Shown here in pieces: positions 55,669 to 64,000 of a stretch of DNA of 64,000 nt. Numbering within the stretch: position 1 is the stretch's first letter; the number at the start of each line of letters is the position of its first letter. The position numbers were made by a program, and so were the translations under genes. A model generated the notes under the pieces. That model saw only the letters and a program-made list of their open reading frames with translations, searched no databases and was not told the origin of the DNA. Source of the stretch: an uncultured Acetatifactor sp. (GTDB taxonomy: Bacteria > Bacillota > Clostridia > Lachnospirales > Lachnospiraceae). The DNA is taken from contig CALWRA010000007.1 in the NCBI GenBank assembly GCA_944383825.1, forward strand, positions 1-64,000, read 5' to 3'.

Positions 55669-57159
55669 ATGATAGGAAGGATTTTAAAAAAGCTGGGGCT
55701 TTTGTTCCGAAGCCTGCGGGCCCGAATATTTATAATCATTCTTGTGGTGGGGATTGTGCCCAGTGTACTGATGCGCTATGGCATTGTGGAGAATTATGAG
55801 GAAAGAGCGGTAGACAACAGGATCACCACCGTCCAGAATCAGCTGATGATTTTGGCCAATCACCTGATCAGCAATAATTATCTTACCAATTACCGGTCGG
55901 AGGATCAGACATACAGAACCTCCAAGGAGGTCATCAATGCAGAGTTGGATATGCTTTCCAATCTGTATGAAGGCAGAGTGATGATCATTAACGGTAATTT
56001 CGAGATTATAAAGGATACATATGGAATCAGCGAGGGAAAGACAATTATATCCGAGGAGGTTATCAAATGCTTTCAGGGAGAAAATACAGCCCACTATGAC
56101 GCGGATAACGGATATATTGAGTTGACTACTCCGATTGTGGATTCAACGGCGCAGACGGACAAAAACGCCTCCGCCGCTGCGGTTAAGGGAGTGATGCTCA
56201 CCAGCATTTCCAGTGAGAGCATTTCTTCAACGATGGTGGAGCTAAGCCGCAAGGCTCTGATTTTGGAAACGCTGATGATTATGGGAATTGTCGCGCTTGC
56301 AATTGTCCTTTCAGTGGCGCTCACCAAGCCTTTTAACAGAGTTACGGAGGCTATCAATGAGGTCAGAGAGGGATACAGCGACGAAAGCATTTCCGTACCG
56401 GGTTATGTGGAAACCTCGCATATTGTAGATGCCTTTAATCAGCTGTTAAAGCGCATGAAGGCGCTGGATGATTCCCGGCAGGAGTTTGTGGCAAATGTGT
56501 CTCACGAGTTGAAAACGCCCATGACCTCCATGAAGGTTTTGGCTGATTCCCTGATTGCTCAGGAAAACGCTCCTGCAGAGCTGTATAAGGAGTTTATGGA
56601 GGACATTGTTTCCGAGATAGACAGGGAAAATCAGATTATCACGGATCTGCTGGCGCTGGTAAAAATGGATAAAAAGGTGCAGGATTTGAATATTGTATCT
56701 TTGAATATCAATGAATTGACGGAGCTGATTTTAAAAAGGCTTCGGCCCATAGCCCGCAAAAAGGATGTGGAGGTGGTTTTTGAGAGCATGCGTCCGGTGG
56801 TTGCGGAAGTGGACGAGGTCAAAATGACTCTCATTATGACAAACCTGGTGGAAAACGCCATCAAATACAATAAGGAGCATGGCTGGGTGAAGGTGACACT
56901 GAATGCGGATCATCAGTTTTTTACCTTTGAGGTCAGCGACTCCGGACTGGGGATTCCGGAGGAATCCCTGGCGCATATTTACGAGCGTTTTTATCGTGTG
57001 GACAAATCTCATTCCCGGGAGATTGGGGGAACGGGGCTTGGGCTTGCAATTACCAAAAGCGCGGTGCTGATGCACAGAGGCTCCATCACCGTGTCAAGCG
57101 TAGAGGGGGAGGGGTCCTGCTTTCTGGTGAAGATACCTCTGATTTATATTGCGCAGTAA
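55669..57159 (+). CDS. Sensor histidine kinase
   Basis: A 496-residue kinase: span 1 near residues 15-38, an external domain of about 150 residues, span 2 near 205-225 (IMGIVALAIVLSVALTKPFN), HAMP, the phospho-acceptor box FVANVSHELKTPMTSMKVLA (about H279), and the ATP domain with VENAIKYN, SDSGLGIPEESL and GGTGLGLAITKS. ATG 55669 has AAAGGTGA close by; a GTG two codons earlier is equally open. Partner of the preceding regulator. Confidence 0.94.
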   Translation: MIGRILKKLGLLFRSLRARIFIIILVVGIVPSVLMRYGIVENYEERAVDNRITTVQNQLMILANHLISNNYLTNYRSEDQTYRTSKEVINAELDMLSNLYEGRVMIINGNFEIIKDTYGISEGKTIISEEVIKCFQGENTAHYDADNGYIELTTPIVDSTAQTDKNASAAAVKGVMLTSISSESISSTMVELSRKALILETLMIMGIVALAIVLSVALTKPFNRVTEAINEVREGYSDESISVPGYVETSHIVDAFNQLLKRMKALDDSRQEFVANVSHELKTPMTSMKVLADSLIAQENAPAELYKEFMEDIVSEIDRENQIITDLLALVKMDKKVQDLNIVSLNINELTELILKRLRPIARKKDVEVVFESMRPVVAEVDEVKMTLIMTNLVENAIKYNKEHGWVKVTLNADHQFFTFEVSDSGLGIPEESLAHIYERFYRVDKSHSREIGGTGLGLAITKSAVLMHRGSITVSSVEGEGSCFLVKIPLIYIAQ

Positions 57160-57188
57160 CAGAGATGATAACGAAAAGAAGGTTGTAA

Positions 57189-58103
57189 ATGAGAAAGATA
57201 AAAAGTATTCTGCTTTTTCTGATATGTATTGTGGGGCTTGCCGCCTGCGGGGGAAGGAAGGAGGCTAATGCGGATATTTATCAGGTCTATTATGTCAGCA
57301 ATACGGAAACCAAAGTGGAGATGCATGAGCACGCCATGGAGGGAGCGACCGTCCAGGAGAAGCTGGATGAGCTGATAGAGTGCTTATCCACCACTCCGGA
57401 GAAGCTGGAGTACAAGGCGCCCCTCGCTATGGGCTTTTCCCTGCTGGATGTGTCTTTGGAGGAAGAACGGGTGCAGCTGAATGTGAACGCCGCATATAAG
57501 GATATGCCGCCAACCACAGAGGTGCTGGTGAGAGCTGCCATTGTGCGCACGCTTACTCAGATTCCGGAGATAAGCTATGTGGGCATTACCGTGGAGGGAG
57601 AGCAGCTTTACGATAATTTGGAAAATCCCGTAGGCTGGATGAGCGCCGATGAATTTATTGACAATAACGGCAGTGAAATTAATACTTATGAGCTGGTGAG
57701 AGTGAGTCTTTATTTTGCCAATGAGACAGGGGATTCTCTGATAGCCACATATCGAGAAAAATATTATTCTACCAATACGCCGTTGGAACGGTTTGTGGTG
57801 GAGGAGCTAATTGCGGGACCCAGCGGACAGATTGCCGGAGTATATCCTTCCGTCAACCCGGACACGACAATTATCAACGTAATGACCAGGGATGGCATCT
57901 GTTATGTGAATCTGAGCGAATCCTTTCTTACCGTTGTCAACAATGTGCCCACAGAGATTTCAATTTATTCAATCGTGAATTCGCTGGTGGAGCTCTCTAC
58001 GGTAAACAGGGTGCAGATTCTGATAAACGGAGAGGTTCCTCCTTCCTTTGGAAGCGCCGTCTTTGAACGCAATCTGGACATGGTGACCACGCTGGAACGT
58101 TAA
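57189..58103 (+). CDS. GerMN-domain lipoprotein
   Basis: A 304-residue lipoprotein (lipobox LAAC, residues 19-22) with two GerMN domains: first around residues 45-135 (TVQEKLDELIECLSTTPEKL, ATYKDMPPTTEVLVRAAIVR-like NAAYKDMPPTTEVLVRAAIV), second around 170-290 (LERFVVEELIAGPSGQIAGV, YSIVNSLVELSTVNRVQILI). GerM proteins act in wall handling, and LpqB of actinobacteria has the same domain. It follows the histidine kinase by 29 bases. So regulator, kinase and lipoprotein form a likely signalling trio. Confidence 0.9.
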   Translation: MRKIKSILLFLICIVGLAACGGRKEANADIYQVYYVSNTETKVEMHEHAMEGATVQEKLDELIECLSTTPEKLEYKAPLAMGFSLLDVSLEEERVQLNVNAAYKDMPPTTEVLVRAAIVRTLTQIPEISYVGITVEGEQLYDNLENPVGWMSADEFIDNNGSEINTYELVRVSLYFANETGDSLIATYREKYYSTNTPLERFVVEELIAGPSGQIAGVYPSVNPDTTIINVMTRDGICYVNLSESFLTVVNNVPTEISIYSIVNSLVELSTVNRVQILINGEVPPSFGSAVFERNLDMVTTLER

Positions 58104-58139
58104 AATAACCGTCGGAGGAGAATAGGAGGAAGATGCCCA

Positions 58140-60425
58140 TTGCGAAGGCCGCTGCTGGGGGTCTGTCTGTGTCTTGTGATTTTGTCTGCTCTGTGGACGA
58201 TGTGGAGCGGCCCGCCCCAGATGCTGGAGGAGCGTCTGAAAGCTTCAGGGGGGAGGGGCGGAGAGCCGCTGATTGTCACGGGACGCATATATCAAAAAGA
58301 AGATGGATTCATATATCTGAAAAACGTATCAGTGCAAATTTCTGCTGCGGATCTGCAGCATACAATTCCATTAAACGAAAAAATAATATGCGAATGGAAG
58401 GGAGAGGAGCTTTCTCTGGGCAGCGATGTCATGCTGCGGGGATTTTTGGGACAAATTTCAAAAGCTTCCAATCCGGGGGAATTTGATCAGGAACAGTATT
58501 ATCGCAGCATCGGAATCTGCGGAAGGATTTCAAAAGCTACCCTTTTGGCAAAAAGCCGAACTTATTCGGAGGTAAGGGAGGGGCTTTACAAACTGAAAAA
58601 ATACTGGAAGCAAAGGCTGTACGACATGATGCCGGAAAAAGAGGCATCTGTTATGAGCACCATGCTTCTTGGAGACGATGCCGGTCTGGATCAGGATATA
58701 AAGGAATTGTATCGGAAAAATGGAATTGTACATATTCTGAGTATTTCCGGACTTCATATCACCATAATTGGAATGGGCATCTATAGGCTTCTCAGACGCT
58801 TGGGAATGCCTGTATGGCTTGCGGCTGCGGCGGGAGGAGGAATTCTGATCTGCTACGGGGCGATGACAGGGCTTGGAGTGTCCGCCTGCCGCGCTATCGG
58901 TATGTATCTGATCCGGATGTTGGGGGAAATATGCGGAAGAACCTACGATATGCTTACGGCTCTGGGGGCCGTTGGAGCCGTGACGGTGCTGCGCAGTCCC
59001 GGCTGTTTGTATCATGCAGGATTTTTATTGTCCTATGGGGCGGTGCTGGGAATCGGGGCGCTGTATCCTGCTCTTTTTCCTAAAGCTGAGAAAATAAGGG
59101 CAAAAAGATATAAGAGAAAAAGCTGGACGGGATGGATTTGCACAGGATTTGAAAAAGGGAAAAGAGCGGTGCGGGAATCCGCCGCATCCAGTGTCTGTGT
59201 TACGGCGGCGACCCTGCCCGTTCTTTTGTGGTTTTACTGTGAAACACCGGTTTATTCTGTCTTTTTAAATGTGCTTGTGCTGCCCCTTATGAAACCCGTT
59301 ATGCTGACAGGAGTTCTGGGGATGCTGGTTCCAGGACTTGAAGGCTTGGGAGGGATCTGCTTCATGCTCCTAAAAGGCTATGAAATAGCCTGTGAAGTCT
59401 TTGAGAATCTGCCATTCCATACATGGACCCCTGGAAAACCGCAGCTTTGGCAGATTGCGGTTTACTATCTGATGCTGGGCGGCGCGGCGGCAGGCTCCGG
59501 TACGGCAGGTCAGTCAAGAGACGGCGGGGCGAGCCCGGTAAGGAGGCTCTTCTGTATTGCCATCGGGATGATATTTCTTTCTCTTCAGAGCGTCCCGGAA
59601 AACAAGGTCACATTTCTGGATGTGGGGCAGGGAGACTGCATTTTTATTCAGACAGCGGCGGGAAAAAGCTATTTATTTGACTGCGGCAGCAGCAGTAGGA
59701 GCAGGGTGGGCAGCTATGTGTTGATTCCTTTTTTAAAGCAGGAGGGGATTTCTCATGTGGATGCGGTTTTTGTTTCTCATCCGGATTCAGATCACTGTAA
59801 TGGAGTGGAGGAGCTTTTAGCGGACGGCCAGGGAATCACGGTAGGGGAACTGGTACTTCCGGATATTGCAGAGGAGCTGAAGGAGGAGGCTTTTGCGAGG
59901 CTTTGGGCCGCGGCCAGTCAGCAGAACGGACGGCAAAATGTTGAGGTGCGGTATATCAAGGCGGGGGACTGGTTTGTAGGCGGGGATATGACTGTTTTAT
60001 GCCTGCATCCGCCCGTAGGCTTTTCCTCTGCGGACGCCAATATATATTCACAATGCTTTTATGTGGAATGGAAAGATAGCGCCGGAAGGAAAGAGATGTC
60101 TCTGCTGCTTACGGGAGATACGGAGAAGGAAGGAGAGGACATGCTTTTGGAAGAATTAAGAAACAGGAGAATCACCGGACTTACCGTACTGAAGACGGCT
60201 CACCACGGCTCGAGAAACGCTACCGGCGGAGATCTCCTTAGACAGCTAACGCCGGCTTTGGCAGTGATTTCCTGTGGGGAGAATAACATTTATGGACATC
60301 CTCATGCGGAAGTACTGAATCGGCTTGAGGAGGCGGGGATACCTGCTTTTCAGACGCCTGAGACAGGGGCTGTGACGATTACGTACAGAAGAGGGAAAAT
60401 TACAATAAAGCGCACGAAGCCGTAA
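58140..60425 (+). CDS. comEC: ComEC/Rec2 DNA uptake channel
   Basis: A 761-residue membrane protein: an N-terminal OB-like external domain (DUF4131), the competence core with MMPEKEASVMSTMLLGDDAG, GIVHILSISGLHITIIGMGI and FLLSYGAVLGIG, then a beta-lactamase-like C terminus with FLDVGQGDCIFIQ, SHPDSDHCNGVEEL and TAHHGSRNAT. It should form the channel and degrade one DNA strand. The start is taken as TTG 58140 with AGGAGG about 10 bases upstream. Last gene of the comEA-led run; holA is convergent 27 bases downstream. Confidence 0.94.
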   Translation: MRRPLLGVCLCLVILSALWTMWSGPPQMLEERLKASGGRGGEPLIVTGRIYQKEDGFIYLKNVSVQISAADLQHTIPLNEKIICEWKGEELSLGSDVMLRGFLGQISKASNPGEFDQEQYYRSIGICGRISKATLLAKSRTYSEVREGLYKLKKYWKQRLYDMMPEKEASVMSTMLLGDDAGLDQDIKELYRKNGIVHILSISGLHITIIGMGIYRLLRRLGMPVWLAAAAGGGILICYGAMTGLGVSACRAIGMYLIRMLGEICGRTYDMLTALGAVGAVTVLRSPGCLYHAGFLLSYGAVLGIGALYPALFPKAEKIRAKRYKRKSWTGWICTGFEKGKRAVRESAASSVCVTAATLPVLLWFYCETPVYSVFLNVLVLPLMKPVMLTGVLGMLVPGLEGLGGICFMLLKGYEIACEVFENLPFHTWTPGKPQLWQIAVYYLMLGGAAAGSGTAGQSRDGGASPVRRLFCIAIGMIFLSLQSVPENKVTFLDVGQGDCIFIQTAAGKSYLFDCGSSSRSRVGSYVLIPFLKQEGISHVDAVFVSHPDSDHCNGVEELLADGQGITVGELVLPDIAEELKEEAFARLWAAASQQNGRQNVEVRYIKAGDWFVGGDMTVLCLHPPVGFSSADANIYSQCFYVEWKDSAGRKEMSLLLTGDTEKEGEDMLLEELRNRRITGLTVLKTAHHGSRNATGGDLLRQLTPALAVISCGENNIYGHPHAEVLNRLEEAGIPAFQTPETGAVTITYRRGKITIKRTKP

Positions 60426-60452
60426 AAAGGCGCAGGAAAAGCCGGGAGCCAT

Positions 60453-61427
60453 CTACAAAACAGACACAATCAGCAGTTCTACGCTCATCCTGTCATTGAT
60501 GCGACCGGTTTTTACCGCTTCTTCCGTTTCCACACATTGGTATACGGCATTTTTGAGCACAGAGGTCTTAAATCGGGCTGCCTGGGACGTATATTTTCCG
60601 GCGATAAAGGGAGGAACGCCGATTTTAGTCCCAATTGCTTTGTTGTCGTAGCCTCTGGCCTTTAATTCCTTTGCCTGCAGCAGCAGATTGCATTGTCTGG
60701 CAATGAGAAAGAGAATCCTCATGGGCGGCTCCTTTAAGGCCAGCAGATCATAGTACAGATCCAGAGCCTTTCGGGTCTGACCGTCAGCAATGGCATTGAT
60801 CATATCAAAAATATGGTTGCTGATGCGATTGGTGCAGACGGCCTCCACATCGGCGTCGGTGACCACATCTCTGTTCATGCAATAGCAGATCAGCTTTTCC
60901 AGCTCCATCTGTATATTTTCCATATCCGTTCCAGCTTTGGACAAAAAAAGCTGCAAAGCGCTTTCCGCAATCTTTTTGTCTTCTCTGGACAATATGCCTG
61001 CGACCCATCGCTTTAAGGTTTTTTCATCCTGTACGGAAAACTCCGCCGCATATCCCCTGGACTGTATCAGCTTATACAGTTTGCTGCGCTTGTCCACTTC
61101 GCTTTCCGTAAAAACGAAATATGCAGTCTCACTGGGAGAGTTGAGATATTCCGCCATTTTTTCCCCTCCGGATTTAAAAAGGCCGCTGTTTTTGATAAAA
61201 ATAACCCGGCGCCGAGAGAGAAAGGGAAGCGTTTCCGCAAGATCGATGATCTCTCCCACAGGAACATCCTTTCCTTCATAAAAATGAGTGTTCATCTGAT
61301 CGCCTTCACCGCAGAGCGCCTTTTTCAGACGCTCAGTATACTGTCTGCGCAGATAGCGCTCTTCTCCGTATAAAAGATAAATTTGCCTCAAATTTCCCTG
61401 CTTTATATCATCGTTAATCCGTTGCAT
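60453..61427 (-). CDS. holA: DNA polymerase III subunit delta
   Basis: Clamp-loader subunit that opens the sliding clamp. The 324 residues match HolA: QIYLLYGEERYLRRQYTERL, ETLPFLSRRRVIFIKNSGLF, TEDMxIQ-like DMENIQMELEKLICYC, NHIFDMINAIADG and LFLIARQCNLLLQAKEL. The comEC-holA neighbour pair is typical of Firmicutes, though here convergent rather than in line. It starts MQRINDDIKQGN. Confidence 0.94.
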   Translation of the reverse strand: MQRINDDIKQGNLRQIYLLYGEERYLRRQYTERLKKALCGEGDQMNTHFYEGKDVPVGEIIDLAETLPFLSRRRVIFIKNSGLFKSGGEKMAEYLNSPSETAYFVFTESEVDKRSKLYKLIQSRGYAAEFSVQDEKTLKRWVAGILSREDKKIAESALQLFLSKAGTDMENIQMELEKLICYCMNRDVVTDADVEAVCTNRISNHIFDMINAIADGQTRKALDLYYDLLALKEPPMRILFLIARQCNLLLQAKELKARGYDNKAIGTKIGVPPFIAGKYTSQAARFKTSVLKNAVYQCVETEEAVKTGRINDRMSVELLIVSVL

Positions 61428-61518
61428 GCTTTACTCCGCGTTCATCGTGACTGTAAAGGTTTCTTATGCTCACTATTATTATATGCGGTTGGCAGTATGG
61501 TTACAAGAGGAAGTTAAA

Positions 61519-62265
61519 TCATAGATAAAAAGTTCTCAGCCTTTCGGTTAGATTTTTCCATTCCCGGAAGGAGCAGGAGCAGCTGCTTCCGTTGTCTAAA
61601 AAAATCATATGATTCTTTGAATCCAGCCTCTGTATATGCCGCAGGTTTACCACACATCCCTTATGGCACTGAAAAAAATCGGAGCCCAGTTTTTTTAAAA
61701 GAGAAGACAGGACTGCGGAAAAATAATAGATCTCAGAATGAGAATGCAGACATACCTTATGGGTGTGTTTAACTGATTCTATGTAATAAATATTTTGCAG
61801 TAAAATTGTGTGGTAGACACAGCCCGCGCGAAAGGAAAAGGTAAACGCCGTATTTTTGTTAACAATCAGATAATTTTCCTCAATGTGGCGCATACATTGA
61901 TGGATTTGAACTTCGGGATAGGGGGCGTCTTTCACAATGTAATCCAGTACGGAAAGCTTCAGACGAAAAGTTTCCATAACCAATTCATCGTGAATTGTAA
62001 CGAAAATGATGTGGGCATTGGAATCAATTCTGCGGATGTCCTGAGCCAGTTGTAAACCGCCAAAATGAGTTTTATATTGTATATCCAGAAAATAAATACC
62101 ATTCGCGGGAGGATTTTCTTTTATATGCCTTAGGAGCTTACAGGGAGAATCTGCGCTGCATGCTATTTTTATTTCCCAGTCGCTTTTGATCTGGTAATTG
62201 ACAATGGCTTTTTCCAGACGTTTCAGCCAAAGAGGCTCGTCATCGCATAAGTAAATAGATATCAT
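61519..62265 (-). CDS. LytTR-family response regulator, AgrA-like
   Basis: A 248-residue regulator: receiver domain with YLCDDEPLWLKRLEKAI, IYFLDIQYKTHFGGLQLA and VLDYIVKDA, then a LytTR DNA-binding domain (LQNIYYIESVKHTHKVCLHS, FFQCHKGCVVNLRHI). It is 5 bases downstream of the kinase gene and is the likely partner. No agrB or agrD is seen to its left. Confidence 0.9.
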   Translation of the reverse strand: MISIYLCDDEPLWLKRLEKAIVNYQIKSDWEIKIACSADSPCKLLRHIKENPPANGIYFLDIQYKTHFGGLQLAQDIRRIDSNAHIIFVTIHDELVMETFRLKLSVLDYIVKDAPYPEVQIHQCMRHIEENYLIVNKNTAFTFSFRAGCVYHTILLQNIYYIESVKHTHKVCLHSHSEIYYFSAVLSSLLKKLGSDFFQCHKGCVVNLRHIQRLDSKNHMIFLDNGSSCSCSFREWKNLTERLRTFYL

Positions 62266-62270
62266 GTAGA

Positions 62271-63560
62271 TCAGTCCTTTCGTATCTCAAGAGTTTGCCT
62301 GAATGACCGGCTATACTGTACCGTATAAAACACGTTGGGAAGGGGAGAAATGATCCTCTGAAGTATGTATAAGCCTAAGCCCTCATGCGCTTGCTTTGTG
62401 GTGTACCCTTTTTCATATAGCCTCGATACAGGTATGCTTAGCGGTGGACAGCTGTTGGTAATCGTGAAAAGGACACTCTGCTCGGTGACCACAATGGATA
62501 TTGAGAGTTCCTTTTCAGGAGTCAGTGAGGCTGCCTCAATAGAGTTGTCCAAAAGAATTCCCAAAACCCGGGATAAGTCGGGTTCGGGCATACAAACCTT
62601 TAGCAGAGGCTCAGACAACTCCAAAAGAGGAGTTATTTTTTGATTCAGGGCCATTATGATTTTGAAATAAAGTATGCTTTTCACAGTGGCGATTTTGATA
62701 AACTGCAGCCTGGCAATTACTGCCTGAGGAGACACCAGCAACTCTCCGGAAGGCATTATTTTTTCAGAAAGATATTTTTTTAACTCTTCAGTTTCTTTAT
62801 TGTCGGCGTAATAAAAAAGGGTGGAGAGAATATTTTTATAATCATGTTTGAAAACACGGTATTCGCTGTAAAAATGTTCAAGACTTTCTGTGTAACGGCG
62901 TAAGAATTCCAGTTCCCTGTTCTGCAGCTCCAACGTATCTTTTTCCTGAAGGGAAAGACTCAGAAAATATATTAGTATGAGAATGATAGCGGAAAATAGA
63001 GATAAAGAAAAAAAATATAGGAAGACCATCTCCGTAAATGTAGAAACGGCTGCTGCATATACGTTTAGGGCGGCGTACAGTCCCACATAAACCAAGAATA
63101 CAGATAGAAATAATAGCTGTATTTTTTGAGGACATTTCTGAAAAAAGCTTAACCGAGGGAGAATGAAATTTTTTTTCACAAGATAGAGAATGGAAAAACA
63201 GACTGTAGATAGCACGAAAAAGAAAAGTAGATGTAAGTCTGCAGAAAGCCTGTTGGGAAACAGATGACATAATGCCATGAGGATCATCAAAAGAAAACGG
63301 ATGAGCACAGCAATCAAATATCCTGCAAAGGAAAACAGTGCACTCCAAAAGCTCCGGCGTGCACCGAAGTAAGCAATGGAAACAGATATAACAATAAAAG
63401 GGATGAAATACCAGTATCCCAAAACAAAATTTGAGATTATCTGCGCAGCAATCAGGTGAACTGCAAAGTAAAAATAATATCTGCCTTGCAGACGAACAGG
63501 CAGCAGAAAAATAAAACTCATTCCCAGATACACAATCGTTAAAGGTAAAAATTGATACAT
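62271..63560 (-). CDS. Membrane sensor histidine kinase, AgrC/GHKL type
   Basis: A 429-residue kinase with six or so N-terminal spans over about residues 1-195, a coiled coil, the H-box YRVFKHDYKNILSTLFYYA (HDYKN, with the acceptor His near residue 230), and a GHKL ATP domain with LDNSIEAA and HEGLGLYILQRI. Such kinases sense peptide pheromones. ATG 63560 is chosen (GGGGA upstream); an upstream TTG has no site. First of a two-gene unit on the minus strand. Confidence 0.9.
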   Translation of the reverse strand: MYQFLPLTIVYLGMSFIFLLPVRLQGRYYFYFAVHLIAAQIISNFVLGYWYFIPFIVISVSIAYFGARRSFWSALFSFAGYLIAVLIRFLLMILMALCHLFPNRLSADLHLLFFFVLSTVCFSILYLVKKNFILPRLSFFQKCPQKIQLLFLSVFLVYVGLYAALNVYAAAVSTFTEMVFLYFFSLSLFSAIILILIYFLSLSLQEKDTLELQNRELEFLRRYTESLEHFYSEYRVFKHDYKNILSTLFYYADNKETEELKKYLSEKIMPSGELLVSPQAVIARLQFIKIATVKSILYFKIIMALNQKITPLLELSEPLLKVCMPEPDLSRVLGILLDNSIEAASLTPEKELSISIVVTEQSVLFTITNSCPPLSIPVSRLYEKGYTTKQAHEGLGLYILQRIISPLPNVFYTVQYSRSFRQTLEIRKD

Positions 63561-63629
63561 AAATATTCCCCAATTACGTTTATGCCTCAAAACTTAACGA
63601 ATAACTCAAAAATGGCTTTTATGGAATTA

Positions 63630-63653
63630 TTGATGATATTATAATACCATCAA
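63630..63653. promoter_or_regulatory. 24-bp near-perfect palindrome upstream of the Agr-like pair
   Basis: TTGATGATATTA with its inverse TAATACCATCAA, one mismatch, centred on TATAAT. It lies between the kinase gene and the divergent secreted-peptide gene, so it is a candidate operator for one or both. Confidence 0.55.
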
Positions 63654-63671
63654 TGAAAAATTTTAATATAA

Positions 63672-63700
63672 TTGTAACAGATACAAAAGATAATTACAAT
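63672..63700 (+). promoter_or_regulatory. Sigma-A promoter of the secreted-protein gene
   Basis: TTGTAA (63672-63677) and TACAAT (63695-63700) with a 17-base spacer. The leader before the ATG is about 155 bases and holds an inverted pair TGTACAT (63779-63785) and ATGTACA (63798-63804). Confidence 0.5.
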
Positions 63701-63863
63701 ATCTGAGTGGCCGGCTGGATGTATAAGCCATGGGAGAATGCCAAAAGAGATCTTTTTTAGAGAAAGAGGTAATTCCATTGTACATAAAAAGAATAGAATG
63801 TACAGCAACATGAAATGGAAAACTGGATCAGAGATTTATAAAGATTCGGAAAGAGAGGTCAAT

Positions 63864-64000
63864 ATGAAATTGAAGAATATGGTTTTATTAAGTTTAATGC
63901 TGGCTCTGTTTCTCGGAAATGCGATACTTGTATCCGCGGAGGTGGAAAAGGCGCAGTATGGGTATGCATATGTCACTAAAACCTCAGATCTAAAGACGCC
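63864..64000 (+). CDS. Small secreted protein, partial at the window end
   Basis: ATG 63864 with AGAGAGGT upstream. The first 45 residues are a clear signal peptide (MKLKNMVLLSLMLALFLGN, cleavage after VSA) followed by EVEKAQYGYAYVTKTSDLKT. The gene runs off the end, so neither length nor function can be given. Placed next to an Agr-like kinase/regulator, a peptide or bacteriocin-type target is a possibility, but not shown. Confidence 0.65.
   Translation, partial: MKLKNMVLLSLMLALFLGNAILVSAEVEKAQYGYAYVTKTSDLKT

Noticed and set aside
1..64000. CRISPR arrays, tRNA or rRNA genes, complete insertion sequences
   Set aside because: Read through for repeats with regular spacers, cloverleaf 3' ends and transposases; none seen.

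Overview
The window comes from a spore-forming, Gram-positive anaerobe of the Clostridia, most likely a Lachnospiraceae (old Clostridium cluster XIVa). The case rests on a valS T-box leader, the spoIIA operon with sigF, spoVA genes, LytTR two-component systems, RpiR-linked nagBA, a DUF5721 protein and clostridial ribosome binding sites. I assign no species. I found no rRNA, tRNA, CRISPR array or intact insertion sequence.

Layout. 1-2000 is an AT-rich, decaying accessory patch. It holds a frameshifted hypothetical gene, a truncated EcoRV-type restriction endonuclease overlapped by its small Xre-type regulator, and a scrap of a serine recombinase. 2027-3424 is an alanine/sodium symporter, followed by a broken clpP remnant. 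3733-8340 is valS behind a T-box leader, then folC and a 50-residue protein. 8356-11597 is a zinc-ribbon/TPR protein and the spoIIAA-spoIIAB-sigF operon. 11734-18618 has a membrane-anchored GH25 muramidase, two chemoreceptors, spoVAB-spoVAA on the minus strand and spoVAC. 18654-28051 has a MarR-controlled heterodimeric ABC exporter, a PII-type P-ATPase and a GH2 glycosidase. 28160-36037 has trpS, an SH3 protein, spoVAD, ridA, a shikimate-kinase-like gene, spoVAE, an LTA-synthase-family protein and DUF5721. 36230-41243 has a DegV protein, nagBA facing an rpiR regulator, a LytTR regulator and a DUF1294 protein. 41250-52191 carries arginine biosynthesis (argG on minus; argC, a deacylase-acetyltransferase fusion, argJ, argB, argD on plus), interrupted by a flavodoxin lipoprotein, a carboxymuconolactone decarboxylase homologue and cfa. 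52195-61427 has an orphan solute-binding protein, a small DMT transporter, comEA, a two-component pair, a GerMN lipoprotein, comEC and holA. The window ends with an Agr-like LytTR pair and the start of a small secreted protein.

How the genes fit together. The main theme is sporulation. SpoIIAA, SpoIIAB and SigF control forespore transcription, and SpoVAA, AB, AC, AD and AE make the dipicolinate channel of the inner spore membrane. Here the spoVA genes are scattered over about 19 kb instead of forming one operon, yet they keep Bacillus coordinate order, with AA and AB each flipped in place. Candidate sigma-G promoters precede spoVAB, spoVAC and spoVAD.

A second theme is arginine synthesis. 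argG and the argC cluster each have an ArgR-box-like site, and argC and argJ share a near-identical stem-loop directly before their Shine-Dalgarno sequences. A third is a tight comEA-regulator-kinase-GerMN lipoprotein-comEC run that joins DNA-uptake genes to a system laid out like actinobacterial mtrA-mtrB-lpqB. The low-GC left end, with nuclease, recombinase and clpP fragments, looks like the scar of a lost mobile element.
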